Source: Pectinophora gossypiella | Lineage: Eukaryota; Arthropoda; Insecta; Lepidoptera; Gelechiidae | Direction of reading: 5' to 3' | Length of the DNA: 64,000 nucleotides | Assembly: GCF_024362695.1 (NCBI RefSeq) | Contig: NW_026063250.1 | Span: 558,001-622,000, forward strand | Shown: one piece after another, positions 32,796-45,092 of the stretch | How positions within the stretch are numbered: position 1 is the first letter of the stretch | Layout: each line of letters begins with the position of its first letter | Position numbers and translations under genes: made by a program | The notes under the pieces: generated by a model | What the model was told of the DNA's origin: nothing | What the model saw: the letters and a program-made list of their open reading frames with translations, nothing else | Database searches by the model: none

Positions 32796-34017
32796 ATGAC
32801 TCGAGTAGAATTTGTGAGAGAGCTGAGAGATTTTTGTAATAAAATAAACTTAGCAGAGGTATACCTAATTAAAAATAAAAATAACGCGATATTTGTAGAA
32901 AAAGTAGTCGCTGAAATAAAAAAAATGCGATACATGGAAAGGTCCTAGATTATGTATTTTAAAAGAAGTGGAACGAATAGAAGATATAGATGATAGGAAG
33001 GTAATTTTAAATGACTTTCATCTCTTACCCACTAGTGGCCACGCGGGCATGAGACGAATGTTAAACAATATAAAGAAGTATTACTTCTGGCCAGGCATGG
33101 AATATGATGTAAAACGTTTCGTACAAAAATGTACTAAATGTCAGAAGCAAAAATATACTGTGCAGGTGAAAGAACCCATGGTAGTGACTACCACAGCACA
33201 TACAGCTTTCGAGAAGATATATTTAGATGTAGTCGGTCCTTTAGATAAAGATAATTATAATAATACATATATTTTAACGCTACAATGTGAGCTATCTAAG
33301 TATGTGTGCGCGTATCCTTTAATTACAAAGTCAGCCGTAGAGGTAGCACAGACATTTGTTAATAGTTTTATTTTACAACACGGAGTACCAAAAGAGATAG
33401 CTACGGACAGAGGAGCTGAGTTCATGGCAAACATATTGACAGAAGTAAGTAAATTACTAGATATTAAAAAGTTGAACACTACCGCTTATCACCACCAATC
33501 CATAGGTGCACTGGAAAACTCTCATAAAAAATTGGGTGCTTTTCTAAGGATACATGTTGGAGAAAGGCTCGAGACATGGAGTAAATGGCTTCCATTTTGG
33601 TGCTTCGCATACAACACCACGGGCCATTCTTCCACCAAGTTTACGCCATTTGAGCTAGTATACGGTAAGAAATGTAATCTTCCAAATAATTTAAGTAAAA
33701 TCATAGAACCACTCTATAATCACGACAGCTATCCTTGTGAACTTAAGTACCGTCTACAAGTTACACAAAATGAAGCTCGTAAGAATTTGATAAATAGTAA
33801 ATTAAATATTAAAAGTAGATATGATAAATATATAAATCCAGTAATTTATAAGCCCTATGATCTGATTTTAATAAAGAATGAAACAGGCAATAAGTTATCA
33901 TCATTGTATCTCGGCCCTTATAGAGTAATTAAGGATATATCTCCTAACGTAGAAGTAGAGATTAATGGAAAAACGGATATAATACATAAAAATAGAACTA
34001 AGCCGTATTATGAATAA
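32796..34017 (+). pseudogene. Ty3/gypsy-B integrase, plus strand
   Basis: An open frame of 349 codons (from 32968) with the HHCC zinc module (HLLPTSGHAG ... CTKCQKQK) and the DDE core (LDVVGPL, ATDRGAEF, GALENSHK), then a C-terminal GPY/F-type domain (LSSLYLGPYRVIKDI). It ends at 34015-34017. The upstream 170 bases carry related coding sequence in another frame (from 32796), so one frameshift lies near 32930. RT, RNase H and Gag are absent, lost at the foldback arm. It differs clearly from the minus-strand gypsy integrase and is a separate lineage. Confidence 0.8.
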
Positions 34018-34135
34018 ACAATTTTAAGTAATTATAAGTCACATAATATAAAGAACATAAAAATACTAATGTCAACCATACGTTAACAATAAGAACCATA
34101 TCTTATGTAACAGTAACTTTATAATTTATAGGAAA
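34018..34135 (+). other. Sequence 3' of gypsy-B polymerase
   Basis: 118 AT-rich bases between the integrase stop and a Helitron. They probably continue at 35462 as the gypsy-B 3' region, but I could not define a polypurine tract or LTR. Confidence 0.3.
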
Positions 34136-35461
34136 CTAGCTGGTACCCGCGACTTCGTCTGCGTACTTTTAATTTGAATATTAAGGATTATATAAAAGGA
34201 ACGGTATAGCATGTGATTAAGAGAGAGTAAGTAGGTATATTTAAAAAAAATAAAAAATATCTGTTTACAGTCGTTATAAAGTACCTATGTATTCCATTGA
34301 GTGGCAGAAATTACCTAGGAATATTTATCGGTCCCTTATGTCCAAGACACTTACAGGGGTCAGCGTCACGTTGTGTACAAAAATATTTTAAAATGACCTA
34401 ATTTAAAACTTTTTTGTACACAACGTTTGCTATTTTGTTATTATTTGTTAAAATGTAGAAATTGTTTGGACTCGACACTCGCGAGCAGGCCACGTATACA
34501 CCACGTGCGCTCCCCCACCACAAGACAGCGCCGTTGACTGCCGCCACACTTCGGCGAATGTGCGCGACGACGAACGACGACCGACGGCAGTGGCGGCGAT
34601 GCAGAGTATTCGTTAAAAGGAACTTTATCTACAAAAGCCAAATTTTTTTAACTTGATACACCCAAAACTACTAAATATCATGTTCCTAGGTTCAGTGGTT
34701 AATATTTTGTATACAAAAAGTTTGGCTTCGTAGTTCCCGTTCCGAATCCGTTCCGTTCCGTTCGAATTTCGGAAAATCCGTTTGTTGAAAAACTCTGCAC
34801 ATCCTAAGAGACCTACGTACCAAGTTTCATGGTTTTATCTTCAAAAATGACGAATACCCATACAAACATTCAACCCGTATTTCACCCCCATACTGGTAAA
34901 AATTTCAAAATGCTTGAACAAACGATTTTTTGTTTGTTATTTAGTGCCTAAAGACAAAATTTAATATTTTTATCTTGAAAAATGACGAACCTCATAAAAA
35001 ATTTCAACACCTATTTCATCCCCTCAAAGATCGAATTTTCAAAAACGCTTTAACAAATTGTTTTTTTTATTTCTTATCAAGTTCCTAAATATAAAGTTTC
35101 GTGGTTTTATCCCCAAAAATGACGAACTCCCATACAAACTTTCAACCCTCATTTCACCCCCTCACTGGTCGAAATTTCAGCAACGCTAGAACAAATGTTT
35201 AATTATTTTTTATCAAGTGCTTAAATATAAAGTTTCATGGATTTATATTTTAAAATTAAAATATCCCATACAAACTTTCAACCCCTATTTCAATCTCTTC
35301 GTCCCTTCTTTTCGCAATAAAAGGTATCCTATTTTCTTTCTCAGGGTCTAAAGATTGTCTGTGCCAAATTTAATCAAAATCGGTTGAGAGGTTTAAGCGG
35401 GAAAGCGTAACAGACAGACAGACAGACAGAGTTACTTTCGCATTTATAATATTAGTAAGGA
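34136..35461 (-). mobile_element. Non-autonomous Helitron, minus orientation
   Basis: On the minus strand it begins TCCTTACTAATATTATAAATG (35461 downward), preceded by A, and ends in a hairpin GCAGACGAAGTCGC followed by GGGTACCAG and CTAG (34139-34136), with T next. These are the Helitron rules: 5' TC, 3' hairpin plus CTRR, insertion between A and T, no duplication. Inside, 34820-35290 holds degenerate repeats of a unit with CATACAAACTTTCAACCC and TTTCATGGTTTTAT. No Rep/helicase gene. Confidence 0.8.
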
Positions 35462-35980
35462 TTATTTTCCCTCGTTAAATAGTAAACAAACTAAGTGTAG
35501 GTGTTATAATTTCGTTGACGAACTGATTACCTATCCGTTTCTTTGTCTAAAATGAGTATTACCTTATTACTATGATTGATTACTGGGCTTAAAGTTCGTA
35601 TAAATGTCTATCGAATTACCTCCTCAAGTTTAAAGCGTAGCTAGTCATGTAGTACTATATTAATTATGTGGTGTAAGTAATTAGATTTTATCTGTATGTA
35701 ATGTAACAGTCAGTTGAATAAAAAAACTTATACAAATCAGATCAATTAATTGGCGTAATGTGATTCTAGAAAGAGTTTTAATGTTAATAGATAGCTAGCT
35801 ATAGCTATGTGTAGGTTCCTGTAGGAATGAGATATAACTGTTTAATAAAGACAGTTGCATCAAAATTTTATCATAAATTCCCTAAATTATGGCGCCTACC
35901 TACCCTCTAAGTTAGAAAAGTGATCAAATACTAACTTGAGGTCACTCAGTTTAAAAAAAAACATCGAAATTATTCCAGTA
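35462..35980. other. AT-rich stretch, possible gypsy-B 3' region
   Basis: About 520 bases with no gene. A GAATAAAAA word at 35716-35724 could belong to an LTR of gypsy-B, but without a second copy this cannot be shown. Confidence 0.3.
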
Positions 35981-38900
35981 GCTATGGCGTCATGCGCTTC
36001 TTGACACGATCACGAAATCTAGATTTCCGCGGGAATGAGGTATTTTTCCGCCATAAAAAGTAGCCTGTGTCCGTGCCTAAGATCCTATCTTTAAATTAAC
36101 CAAGTCTTATAAAATTCCGTTCAGACGTTAAGGCGTGAATGAGGCAAACTTTTAAAACAAACAATTAAAAATCACTAACCTAGTTTTCTGTCTACTGCCT
36201 ACGCCTTAAGTACGATAGCATAAATATTAATAGGCCATATCCTTTTCTAGATTACTATCTATCAGCTAACTAAATTTCATCAAAATCCGTTGAGCCGTTT
36301 AGGCATGATAGACAAAACTCCCAGCAAAAACCATAAAAAAATCACTAACTCAATTCAGTTTTCTGCCTACTTCCTACCCCCTAAGTACGATGACGTGATC
36401 AATTTGATCGTACAACCGTTTTTAGATAACCAACTATTACCTTACTAAATTTCATTAAAATCCGTTCAGCCGTTTAGACGTGAAAGAGCAAAAGTCCCAA
36501 CAAAAACGACTACAAATCACTAAATCAATTTAGTTATCTGCCAACTGCCTACCCCCTAAGAACGATGGCGTGATTATTTATAGCCTATGACCATTTCTAG
36601 GTTATCATCTATCACCATACCAAATGACAATGGGCACTTTTGTATGAAACTTGGTCCAAGAACCTCCACTGATGAGACTTATATGTAATGAAAGCTTATG
36701 CTTTTCCTATGATTCTGGCAAAGTTCTATCAGATTCTGTCCCGGGGTTCTTTTTTTACGGCCATGTTTGTCCTGGCTAAAAATGTGATAAAATGCAGTGG
36801 GAGCTAAAATCGACTCAAGATTTGTTGCTGGATAACTAAGTCTACATAAATAATTATGTATCATATATTGTATATCATTTTAAAGAGGATCTTTTCCAGA
36901 ATCCGAAACATAAAAAAAAACAAAAAAAGTCTTTATGTAAGCGAATTATAGTCAATTTGCATCTGCAGCGCCATTGTTTCTCGGTAGCTAAGTTCAAGTT
37001 TCATGCCTTTTACCCCTTCCAAAAGTATCTTACCGATTTTTTTTATATTGCTTCCGGAATTTGATCTGAGTGATAATAACAAGAAAAATAAATAGACACC
37101 TCTCCGATAGAGACCGCCTAAGCTATTGCCTATTGCAAGAAATCGTCATCATTAGCAAGTCATTACGGTATTGCATATTATAAGCTTATCAGCAACTTGG
37201 AACTTGGTCCAAGAACCTCCACTGGTGAGACTTGCATGTAATGATAGCTCATACTTGTCCTATGATTCTGGCAAAGTTCTATCAAACTCTGTCCTAGGGT
37301 TTTTTTACGGCCATGTTTGTCCTGAGTGTACAGTAGTGGACTGCAAAATCACCTCAGGATTTGTTGTCGAAAAACTATTTAACTAAGTCTATATACATAA
37401 TTATATATCATAATGTATATCAATTTTAAAGGGGAAGGTTATCAGAATCAGAAACACAAATAAAAAAAATGCATTATGTAAACGACTTTTAGCCAACTTA
37501 CGTCCGTAGCACCATTTTTCTCAGCAGCTACGTACGAGTTTCGCGCCTTCCAACCTTTCCAAAGGAGCCCATTCTTTTTTTCATTCTTCTGATATTGCAT
37601 TCTTAACCTAACAAGTGACAACAAAGAAAAAAAAAATAAGAAGAAATAAAATAGATACCATTCCGATAGAGGCCGCGTAAGCTATGGACCTATTGCAAGA
37701 TAACGTACTCAAAGGCTAGTCATTATAATCCAACAGACGTAACATGATTAATATGCGGCGGGACGGAAATGTAGTACATCGCCTTATGCGAAAGAGACGA
37801 AATATGTGTCTCTTTAACACTAACAGTATACAGCTTAGTACGAGAGAAACAAGAAATAAGTCATTCTAATCAAGATGCAATACAATGACTCTATTGTATA
37901 CAAAAGAAACACATTTATTAAACAAGTTCAGGCAATAACTGGTGCAAAAGGCGGCTTTATTGCCAAGGTAGCAATTACTACCAGGCAACCTTACGTTTAC
38001 GATACGTTTGTTGTACCATTCGGCATTGTTTATAAGACAAGATATAAGCCTGGATTAATAAAACAAGATTGTGGTGAAAGAAAACATACTACATTTGCGT
38101 CCTCCCGCATTCTAATTATGTTACGTCTGTTGGATTATAATGACTAGCCTTTGAGTACGTCATCTTGCAATAGGTCCATAGCTTACGCGGCCTCTATCGG
38201 AATGGTATCTATTTTATTTCTTGTTGTTGTCACTTGTCAGGTTAAGAATGCAATATCAGAAGAAGGAAAAAATGATTGGGCTTCTTTGGAAAGGTTGGAA
38301 GGCGCGAAACTCGTACGTAGCTGCTGAGAAAAATGGTGCTACGGACGTAAGTTGGCTAAAAGTCGTTTACATACTTAATGCATTTTTTTATTTGTGTTTC
38401 TGATTCTGATAACCTTCCCCTTTAAAATTGATATACATTATGATATATAATTATGTATATAGACTTAGTTAAATAGTTTTTCGACAACAAATCCTGAGGT
38501 GATTTTGCAGTCCACTACTGTACACTCAGGACAAACATGGCCGTAAAAAAACCCTAGGACAGAGTTTGATAGAACTTTGCCAGAATCATAGGACAAGTAT
38601 GAGCTATCATTACATGCAAGTCTCACCAGTGGAGGTTCTTGGACCAAGTTCCAAGTTGCTGATAAGCTTATAATATGCAATACCGTAATGACTTGCTAAT
38701 GATGACGATTTCTTGCAATAGGCAATAGCTTAGGCGGTCTCTATCGGAGAGGTGTCTATTTATTTTTCTTGTTATTATCACTCAGATCAAATTCCGGAAG
38801 CAATATAAAAAAAATCGGTAAGATACTTTTGGAAGGGGTAAAAGGCATGAAACTTGAACTTAGCTACCGAGAAACAATGGCGCTGCAGATGCAAACTGAC

Positions 38901-39506
38901 TATAATTCGCTTACATAAAGACTTTTTTTGTTTTTTTTTTATGTTTCGGATTCTGGAAAAGATCCTCTTTAAAATGATATACAATATGATACATAATTAT
39001 TTATGTAGACTTAGTTATCCAGCAACAAATCTTGAGCCGATTTTAGCTCCCACTGTATTTTATCACATTTTTAGCCAGGACAAACATGGCCGTAAAAAAA
39101 GAACCCCGGGACAGAATCTGATAGAACTTTGCCAGATTCATAGAGAAAGCATAAGCTTTCATTACATATAAGTCTCATCAGTGGAGGTTCTTGGACCAGA
39201 TTCGCCCATTCTCCTTTCATCAAAATCCGTTGAGCCGTTTAGGCGTGAAAGAGTAACAGACAGACAGACAGACAGACAGAAAAAAAAAAAAAAAAAAAAA
39301 AATATTCATCATCTTCTACAAAACTATGTAGTATACAATTATATAAGTTTTTTGAGCGTTATAAACAAGGTTTTTCCTACCTCCTAAACTAGGTCAACCT
39401 GTATTTTAGGAGGCAGAATTCATCCGTGAGCTTATAAATAATAACTTATAAGTTTGTGCAACGAACGAACGAGTTACTTTCGCATTTATAATATTAGTAT
39501 GGAAGG
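35981..39506 (-). mobile_element. Degraded Helitron with a foldback element inside
   Basis: The 5' end on the minus strand is TCCATACTAATATTATAAATG (39506 downward). Inside are repeated words AAATCCGTTGAGCCGTTTAG and TAAGTACGATG, and near 35998-36070 the CCGCGGGAA..AAAAAGTAGCCT block that usually lies close to the 3' end. The terminal hairpin/CTAG is not clear. The host repeat is split near 36630 and 39216 by the foldback element. It also holds (CAGA)n and an A-run at 39258-39302. Confidence 0.55.
36652..39198. mobile_element. Foldback-type element with arms of about 1.1 kb
   Basis: Left arm 36652-37745 and right arm 38118-39198 are inverted copies with a few small differences; the right arm runs on to about 39215, matching the solo arm start at 31790. 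Each arm has two diverged direct subrepeats of about 540 bp. The 372-bp centre carries a diverged LINE 3' UTR remnant on the minus strand (37920-37990) and no believable transposase. The structure resembles Foldback/Galileo-like elements. No clear target-site duplication was found. Confidence 0.8.
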
Positions 39507-39605
39507 ATAAAATCAAATTATATAACCAAAAAATGTAATAATTAAGATAAACCTATTATAACACTTAATAAATCAGAAATCAGAATCATTTATTCAACGT
39601 AATTA
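39507..39605 (-). pseudogene. LINE-4 3' UTR, distal part
   Basis: Minus-strand reading TTGAATAAATGATTCTGATT then a T/A-rich end, a familiar lepidopteran LINE tail. It continues at 42657 across the Helitron: the interrupted sequence rejoins exactly at A39605/T42657. Confidence 0.65.
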
Positions 39606-39724
39606 TCTATACTTATAATAAATCTGTAGAGAGGTCAATTCTGTACATTAAATATTTTTTCAAAATAACTATCAGGGGGTGATAAGTGGTCGATACTGAT
39701 GCCAAAAATGCAATCAGTAAAATT

Positions 39725-39769
<45 letters not shown>

Positions 39770-39907
39770 ATGTTCCTTATAGAAACAAAAACTACTGGAC
39801 GGATTTTAATGAAACTTGGTACAATTATTCTTCACACTCCTGGACAGGTTATAGTATACTTTTCATCACGCTACAATCAATAGGAGCAGAGTAGTGAAGG
39901 GAAATCC

Positions 39908-41870
39908 TTTTGTATGAAAAATCTAAACCACTCAAGTTAGACGTTTGAAATTTGGCATGCAGGTACCTTAGATACCGTAGAGGCACACTAAGAAAGGAAT
40001 TCCCGAAATTCTTACGGGAACGGGAATTAGCGGGAAAATCCTTTTATATGAAAAATCTAAACCACTCAAGTTAGACGTTTGAAATTTGGCATGCAGGTAT
40101 CTTAGATACCGTAGAGGTGTACTAAGAAAGGAATTCCCGAAATTCCCACGAGAACGGGAATTAGCGGGAAAATCCTTTTGTATGAAAAATCTAAACCACT
40201 CAAGTTAGACGTTTGAAATTTGGCATGCAGATACCTTAGGTACCGTAGAGGTACACTAAGAAAGGAATTCCCGAAATTCCCACGAGAACGGGAATAAGCG
40301 GGAAAATCCTTTTGTATGAAAAATCTAAACCACTCAAGTTAGACGTTTGAAATTTTGTCATGCAGGTACCTTAGGTACCGTAGAGGTGCATTAAGAAAGG
40401 AATTCCCGAAATTCCCACGGGAACGGGAATTAACGGGAAAATCCTTTTGTATGAAAATCTAAACCATTCAAGTTAGATATTTGAAATTTGGCTCGCAGGT
40501 ACCTTAGGTACCGTAGAGGTACACTAAGAAAGGAATTCCCGAAATTCCCACGAGAACGGGAATAAGCGGGAAAATCCTTTTGTATGAAAAATCTAAACCA
40601 CTCAAGTTAGACGTTTGAAATTTGGCATGCAGGTACCATAGGTACCGTAGAGGTGCACTAAGAAAGGAATTCCCGAAATTCCCACGAGAACGGGAATAAG
40701 CGGGAAAATCCTTTTGTATGAAAAATCTAAACCACTCAAGTTAGACGTTTGAAATTTTGTCATGCAGGTACCTTAGGTACCGTAGAGGTGCATTAAGAAA
40801 GGAATTCCCGAAATTCCCACGGGAACGGGAATTAACGGGAAAATCCTTTTGTATGAAAATCTAAACCATTCAAGTTAGATATTTGAAATTTGGCTCGCAG
40901 GTACCTTAGGTACCGTAGAGGTACACTAAGAAAGGAATTCCCGAAATTCCCACGAGAACGGGAATAAGCGGGAAAATCCTTTTGTATGAAAAATCTAAAC
41001 CACTCAAGTTAGACGTTTGAAATTTGGCATGCAGGTACCATAGGTACCGTAGAGGTGCACTAAGAAAGGAATTCCCAAAATTCTCACGGGAACAGAAATT
41101 AGCGGGAAAATCCTTTTGTATGAAAAATCTAAACCATTCAAGTTACATGTTTGAAATTTGTCATGCAGGTACCTTAGATACCGTAGAGGTGTACTAAGAA
41201 AGGAATTTCCGAAATTCCCACGGGAACGGGAATTAGCGGGAAAATCCTTTTGTATGAAAAATCTAAACCATTCAAGTTACATGTTTGAAATTTGTCATGC
41301 AGGTACCTTAGATACCGTAGAGGTGTACTAAGAAAGGAATTTCCGAAATTCCCACGGGAACGGGAATTAGCGGGAAAATCCTTTTGTATGAAAAATCTAA
41401 ACCATTCAAGTTAGATGTTTGAAATTTGGCTCGCAGGTACCTTAGATACCGTAGAGGTGCACTAAGAAAGGAATTTCCGAAATTCCCACGGGAACGGGAA
41501 TTAGTGGGAAAATCATTTTGTATGAAAAATCTAAACCACTCAAGTTAGACGTTTGAAATTTGTAATGCAGGTACCTTAGGTACCGTGGAGGTGCACTAAG
41601 AAAGGAATTCCCGAAATTCCCACGGGAACGGGAATTAACGGGAAAATCCTTTTGTATGAAAAATCTAAACCATTCAAGTTAGATGTTTGAAATTTGGCTC
41701 GCAGATACCTTAGATACCGTAGAGGTGCACTAAGAAAGGAATTCCCGAAATTCCCACGGGAACGGGAATTAGCGGGAAAATCCTTTTGTATGAAAAATCT
41801 AAACCACTGAAGTTAGACGTTTGAAATTTGGCATGCAGGTACTTTAGTAAACTTAAAGCTTAGTTGCAAC
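39908..41870 (+). repeat. 134-bp minisatellite array in the Helitron
   Basis: About fifteen units, each with TTTTGTATGAAAAATCTAAA, CAAGTTAGACGTTTGAAATT, GGTACCTTAGATACCGTAG and the imperfect palindrome AATTCCCG..CGGGAATT. A three-unit block (about 404 bp) is itself duplicated (compare 40333 and 40737). Further diverged units continue to about 42270. Confidence 0.88.
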
Positions 41871-42283
41871 AGGATATTACAAAATTCCCACGGGAACGGT
41901 AGTTAGCGGGAAAAAACATTTGTATGAAAAAATCAAATCTAAATAAAAGGAGAAACTGACTGACTCAGTGACTGACATATCAACGCATAGCCTGAACGGC
42001 TAAACGTAGGCATTTGAAATTTGGAAGGGACATAGCTTAGGTACCGTAGAGGTGCACTAAGAAAGGAATTCCCGGAATTCCCACGGGAACGGAAATTAGC
42101 GGGAAAATCCTTTTGTATGAAAAATCTAAACCGCTTAAGTTAGACGCTTGAAATTTGGCATGCAGGTACCTTAGTTAACTTAAAGCTTAGTTGCAACAGG
42201 ATATTGCAAAATTCCCACGGAAACGGGAGTTAGCGGAAAAAACCTTTGTATGAAAAAATCGAAACCGCGTAAGATAGATGTTT

Positions 42284-42476
42284 TCAATTCAATTCAATTA
42301 AATTATTTATTGCATTCCATGTAGTACAATGGGGTGTTACATAGGCATAGGAACTAAAACATGGACCCTGTAGGGCACAGCAACGTTGAAGGGAAGAGAG
42401 GAAGTGTGTATTAAAATTAAAACTCAATGAACAATCAATTAAAAAAAAAATCAATTCAATCAATTGATTCAATCTA
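42284..42476 (-). repeat. Short interspersed element, copy 1
   Basis: 193 bp. The minus strand ends GCAATAAATAATTTAATTG with repeated TTGAA, a LINE/SINE-type 3' tail. Copies at 60034-60223 (same far boundary AATCTAG) and 63745-63870 (same Helitron position). No coding capacity. Confidence 0.7.
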
Positions 42477-42656
42477 GCATGCATGCATACCTTAGTAAAT
42501 ATAAAGTTTATTTTTGGCTGTATTTCGAAAAATGGGAGTTATTGGGAAAAAAATTGTATGAAAAAATCTAAACTGCATAAGTATGCACTCCCACACACAC
42601 AAAGATCTCTCTCTTATATAACACGCCACGCGGACGAAGTCGCGGGCAAAAGCTAG

Positions 42657-43112
42657 TCATGGATAAACTTGTTGAAGGTCAATGTAACATTTTTGAATTT
42701 ACGTCATTTCGCAAGGTGTTATGGCTGAGGAGAAGAAATGACAAGAAACTGCAACAGCAACACATCTTTTAAAAACCAATGAGGATATACATTACAAGTT
42801 ATTTAATAACTAGAGGAACACATTCAATACCAGACATTTTTATCATTTAGGTAGTCATTAATCTTATAATAAGCTTTTTTACATAAAGTAAGCTTCACGT
42901 GAGCTTTAAATTTATTTTCTGACAAATTTAAAATATTATCTGGTATTTTATTGTAAAAACGTATACATAACCCCAAAAAAGATGAATTTAATTTACTTAA
43001 TCTAGAATTTTGAATAGCAGTTTTATGTTTATTTCTTGTATTGTAAGTATGCCTTTCACAGTTTCTCGGAAGGAGAGATAAGTTTTTACGTACATACATA
43101 ATGTTTTCATAT
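42657..43112 (-). pseudogene. LINE-4 C-terminal RT fragment and 3' UTR
   Basis: The frame 43099-42824 encodes the C-terminal tail of a LINE RT (HTYNTRNKHKTAIQNSRLSK, CIRFYNKIPDNI, CKKAYYKINDYL), a widespread insect LINE ending. 42823-42657 is 3' UTR, continuing at 39605. The 5' side stops near the TA microsatellite at 43113. Confidence 0.7.
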
Positions 43113-43117
43113 ATATA

Positions 43118-43160
<43 letters not shown>
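43113..43160. repeat. (TA)n microsatellite
   Basis: About 22 TA units interrupted by one TCTA, ending in TAGATAATAAG. Confidence 0.9.
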
Positions 43161-43161
<1 letters not shown>

Positions 43162-43460
43162 TAATAAGATAACATAATCATTTAATCCAAAAAATATAAT
43201 CAATATAGAATTAACAAACGTATACATAAGTAGATATAGGAATTTGTACTCGCATATAAACAATCTATTGTAAAAGGTAAAAAAAAAAAAAAAAAGTTTT
43301 ATATCCAATACTTATTGATTTTAATTTCCCTGGGAGGTGAGGTGCATATACACACTCCCTATAATTATGTCATTATACTATTGTCTTTATAATCAATAAA
43401 TCAGTCTTGTATCGATCATCCGTTGTTTCACTCGTCTCACCACCATACAGGATGTTGGGT
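43161..43460. other. AT-rich stretch without recognised gene
   Basis: Contains an A-run at 43280-43295 and an AATAAATCAG word near 43398. The block 43330-43445 could be an LTR remnant, but no partner copy is present. Confidence 0.3.
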
Positions 43461-45092
43461 AAGTTAGGTACCATGTAGGTATTTGGAGAACACTGCTGCA
43501 CCAGTGCAATAAACGGCCTCGCTCTGAACGCAGGTAGTTTCATTTATAACAGATACCAATCCATAAATGTCATCCATCCTCTTCCTGCAGGCCAACATCA
43601 ACCACTCCGCCAGGGCACAGGACCTGTTGGCCCAAACCATGGCGGAGTGGTTGATAAACATAGCGATTGTGTCCGAGCCATATGTGGTCCCAACCCGAAC
43701 GGACTGGATCGGTGACCACAATAGCTCAGTAGGTATCTCCGCCCCTGCTGTTAGTGGCTCCCCTCCCTTTGACAAGGTAGCGAAGGGTAGGGGAAGCGTG
43801 CTGGCCGTTGTTGGTGGAGTCGCCGTCGTGGGGGTCTACTTTCTGCCGAGTTGGCATCTCGCCGATTTCGAGAGGGCCCTCACGGAGGTGAGCGCGCTAA
43901 TCGCGCAGGTCTCCTCCCTCCCCGTGATCGTCGCGGGGGACTTCATCATACTTACAAATCCATGGCTTGGGGATCGCCCGCGACGGACGCGAGGGAAGAG
44001 GAGCTGGAGGACTGGGCGGCGACCTCGGGTCTGGTGGTCCTCAATAGGGGCTCCGAGGACACCTGCATTCGCCAACAGGTGTGGACCTCACATTCGCGAC
44101 CCCCTCCATGGCCCAAAGAGTCCAGAGGTGGAGCGTGGAGGTAGGCGTGGAGACATTGTCGGATCACCGATATATCCGGTTCGATGTCTCTGCGTCTGCT
44201 GCCACTACTGCGCACATTATCCGCTCCTCTATAGAGGATGGCCTCCGATGGGTGCTTGGGCGGCTCGATCGCGAGCTAGCTGAGGAGGCGGCCATTGTGG
44301 AGAGCTGGGTGGTGGACACCAGCCCTCCTGATGATGTCGACGCGGGAGCGGGGCTGCTCGGCGCATCTCTGATGAACATCTGTGATGCGTTGATGCCCAG
44401 AGCCAGACCGCTCCCCCCACGCCGGCAGGTATATTGGTGGCGAGACGAGTTGCGCCTACTGCGCAAGACCTGCGTCGTTGCACGCCGCAGCTACGCTCGG
44501 TGCCGGAGGCGTCGTACCCGCAATGTGGCATTGGAGAGCGCCTTATACTCAGAGTATAGGACCGCCTGCAGTGCCCTCCAGATTGCCATATCGAGAGCCA
44601 AACAGGGGTCCTGGGAGGAGTGACTTGCCAACCCTAGACCGGGACTCCTGGGGCAGACCTTACCGGGCAGTGAGGCGGAAGCTCCGGCCCTGGGCTCCGC
44701 CACTTACCACGACTCTCGATCCCCAGTTGGTCGAGAGCGTGGTGCAATCACTGTTCTCAAGTCGGGCGTGGTCTGCCCGGCCTGTGGCCGCCATGGTAGA
44801 GGAGGAGGTTCGACCAGTATCCGAGGCGGAGCTGCGATACGCCGCGGCTAAACTCCGGCTTTAAGAAGACCGCTCCGGGGCTGGACGGTGTGCCAGGGCG
44901 CGTACTTGCCCTGGCACTGTCGGAGCTGGGGAGCCAATTCCAGGCCCTGTTTACCGAGTGCCTGGTGCAGGGCCGCTTCCCCAGCTCCTGGAAGGAGGGG
45001 AAACTCGTCCTTCTTAGGAAGGACGGCCGTCCCGCGGACCAGCCGTCAGCCTACCGACCGATTGTGTTGCTCGGCGAGACGAGCAAGCTCTT
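43461..45092 (+). pseudogene. R1-clade LINE, endonuclease half, frameshifted
   Basis: GC-rich sequence with R1-type endonuclease words: QANINHSARAQDLLAQTMAE, EPYVVP, GVYFLPSW and VIVAGDF in the frame from 43567. KSMAWGSPATDAREEELEDW and LVVLNRGSEDTC follow in the next frame (from about 43960), then DLTFATPSMAQRVQ and LSDHRYIRFDV in a third (from 44081). An RT start (GRVLALALSELGSQ, SAYRPIVLLGETSKL) lies near 44890-45090 after another frame change. At least four frameshifts make it a pseudogene. The frame resumes at 58078 after a 13-kb insertion. Confidence 0.85.

Larger units (their letters stand above)
39606..42656 (+). mobile_element. Minisatellite-bearing Helitron, complete
   Basis: 3051 bp from TCTATACTTATAATAAATC to a 3' hairpin (CGCGGACGAAGTCGCG) plus GGCAAAAG and CTAG (42653-42656). 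Flanking bases are A and T, and the host LINE-4 3' UTR reads through when it is removed. Contents: a 5' region, (GTCT)n at 39727-39769, about fifteen 134-bp repeats, a variable tail with TGACTGACTCAGTGACTGAC, a 193-bp inserted short element at 42284-42476, and the 3' end. It has no Rep/helicase. A second copy starts at 62142. Confidence 0.88.

Noticed and set aside
34462..34656. Small GC-richer open frames on both strands inside the Helitron
   Set aside because: Short, no recognised motif, inside a non-autonomous Helitron.
37875..38147. 90-codon open frame in the foldback centre
   Set aside because: It overlaps a diverged LINE 3' UTR remnant read on the other strand and part of the arm; no protein-like pattern.
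39908..41870. Regular repeats that might suggest a CRISPR array
   Set aside because: Units are 134 bp, nearly identical throughout with no unique spacers, lie inside a Helitron, and the genome is eukaryotic.
43330..43445. Possible solo LTR
   Set aside because: No second copy, no clear terminal dinucleotides and no flanking duplication.
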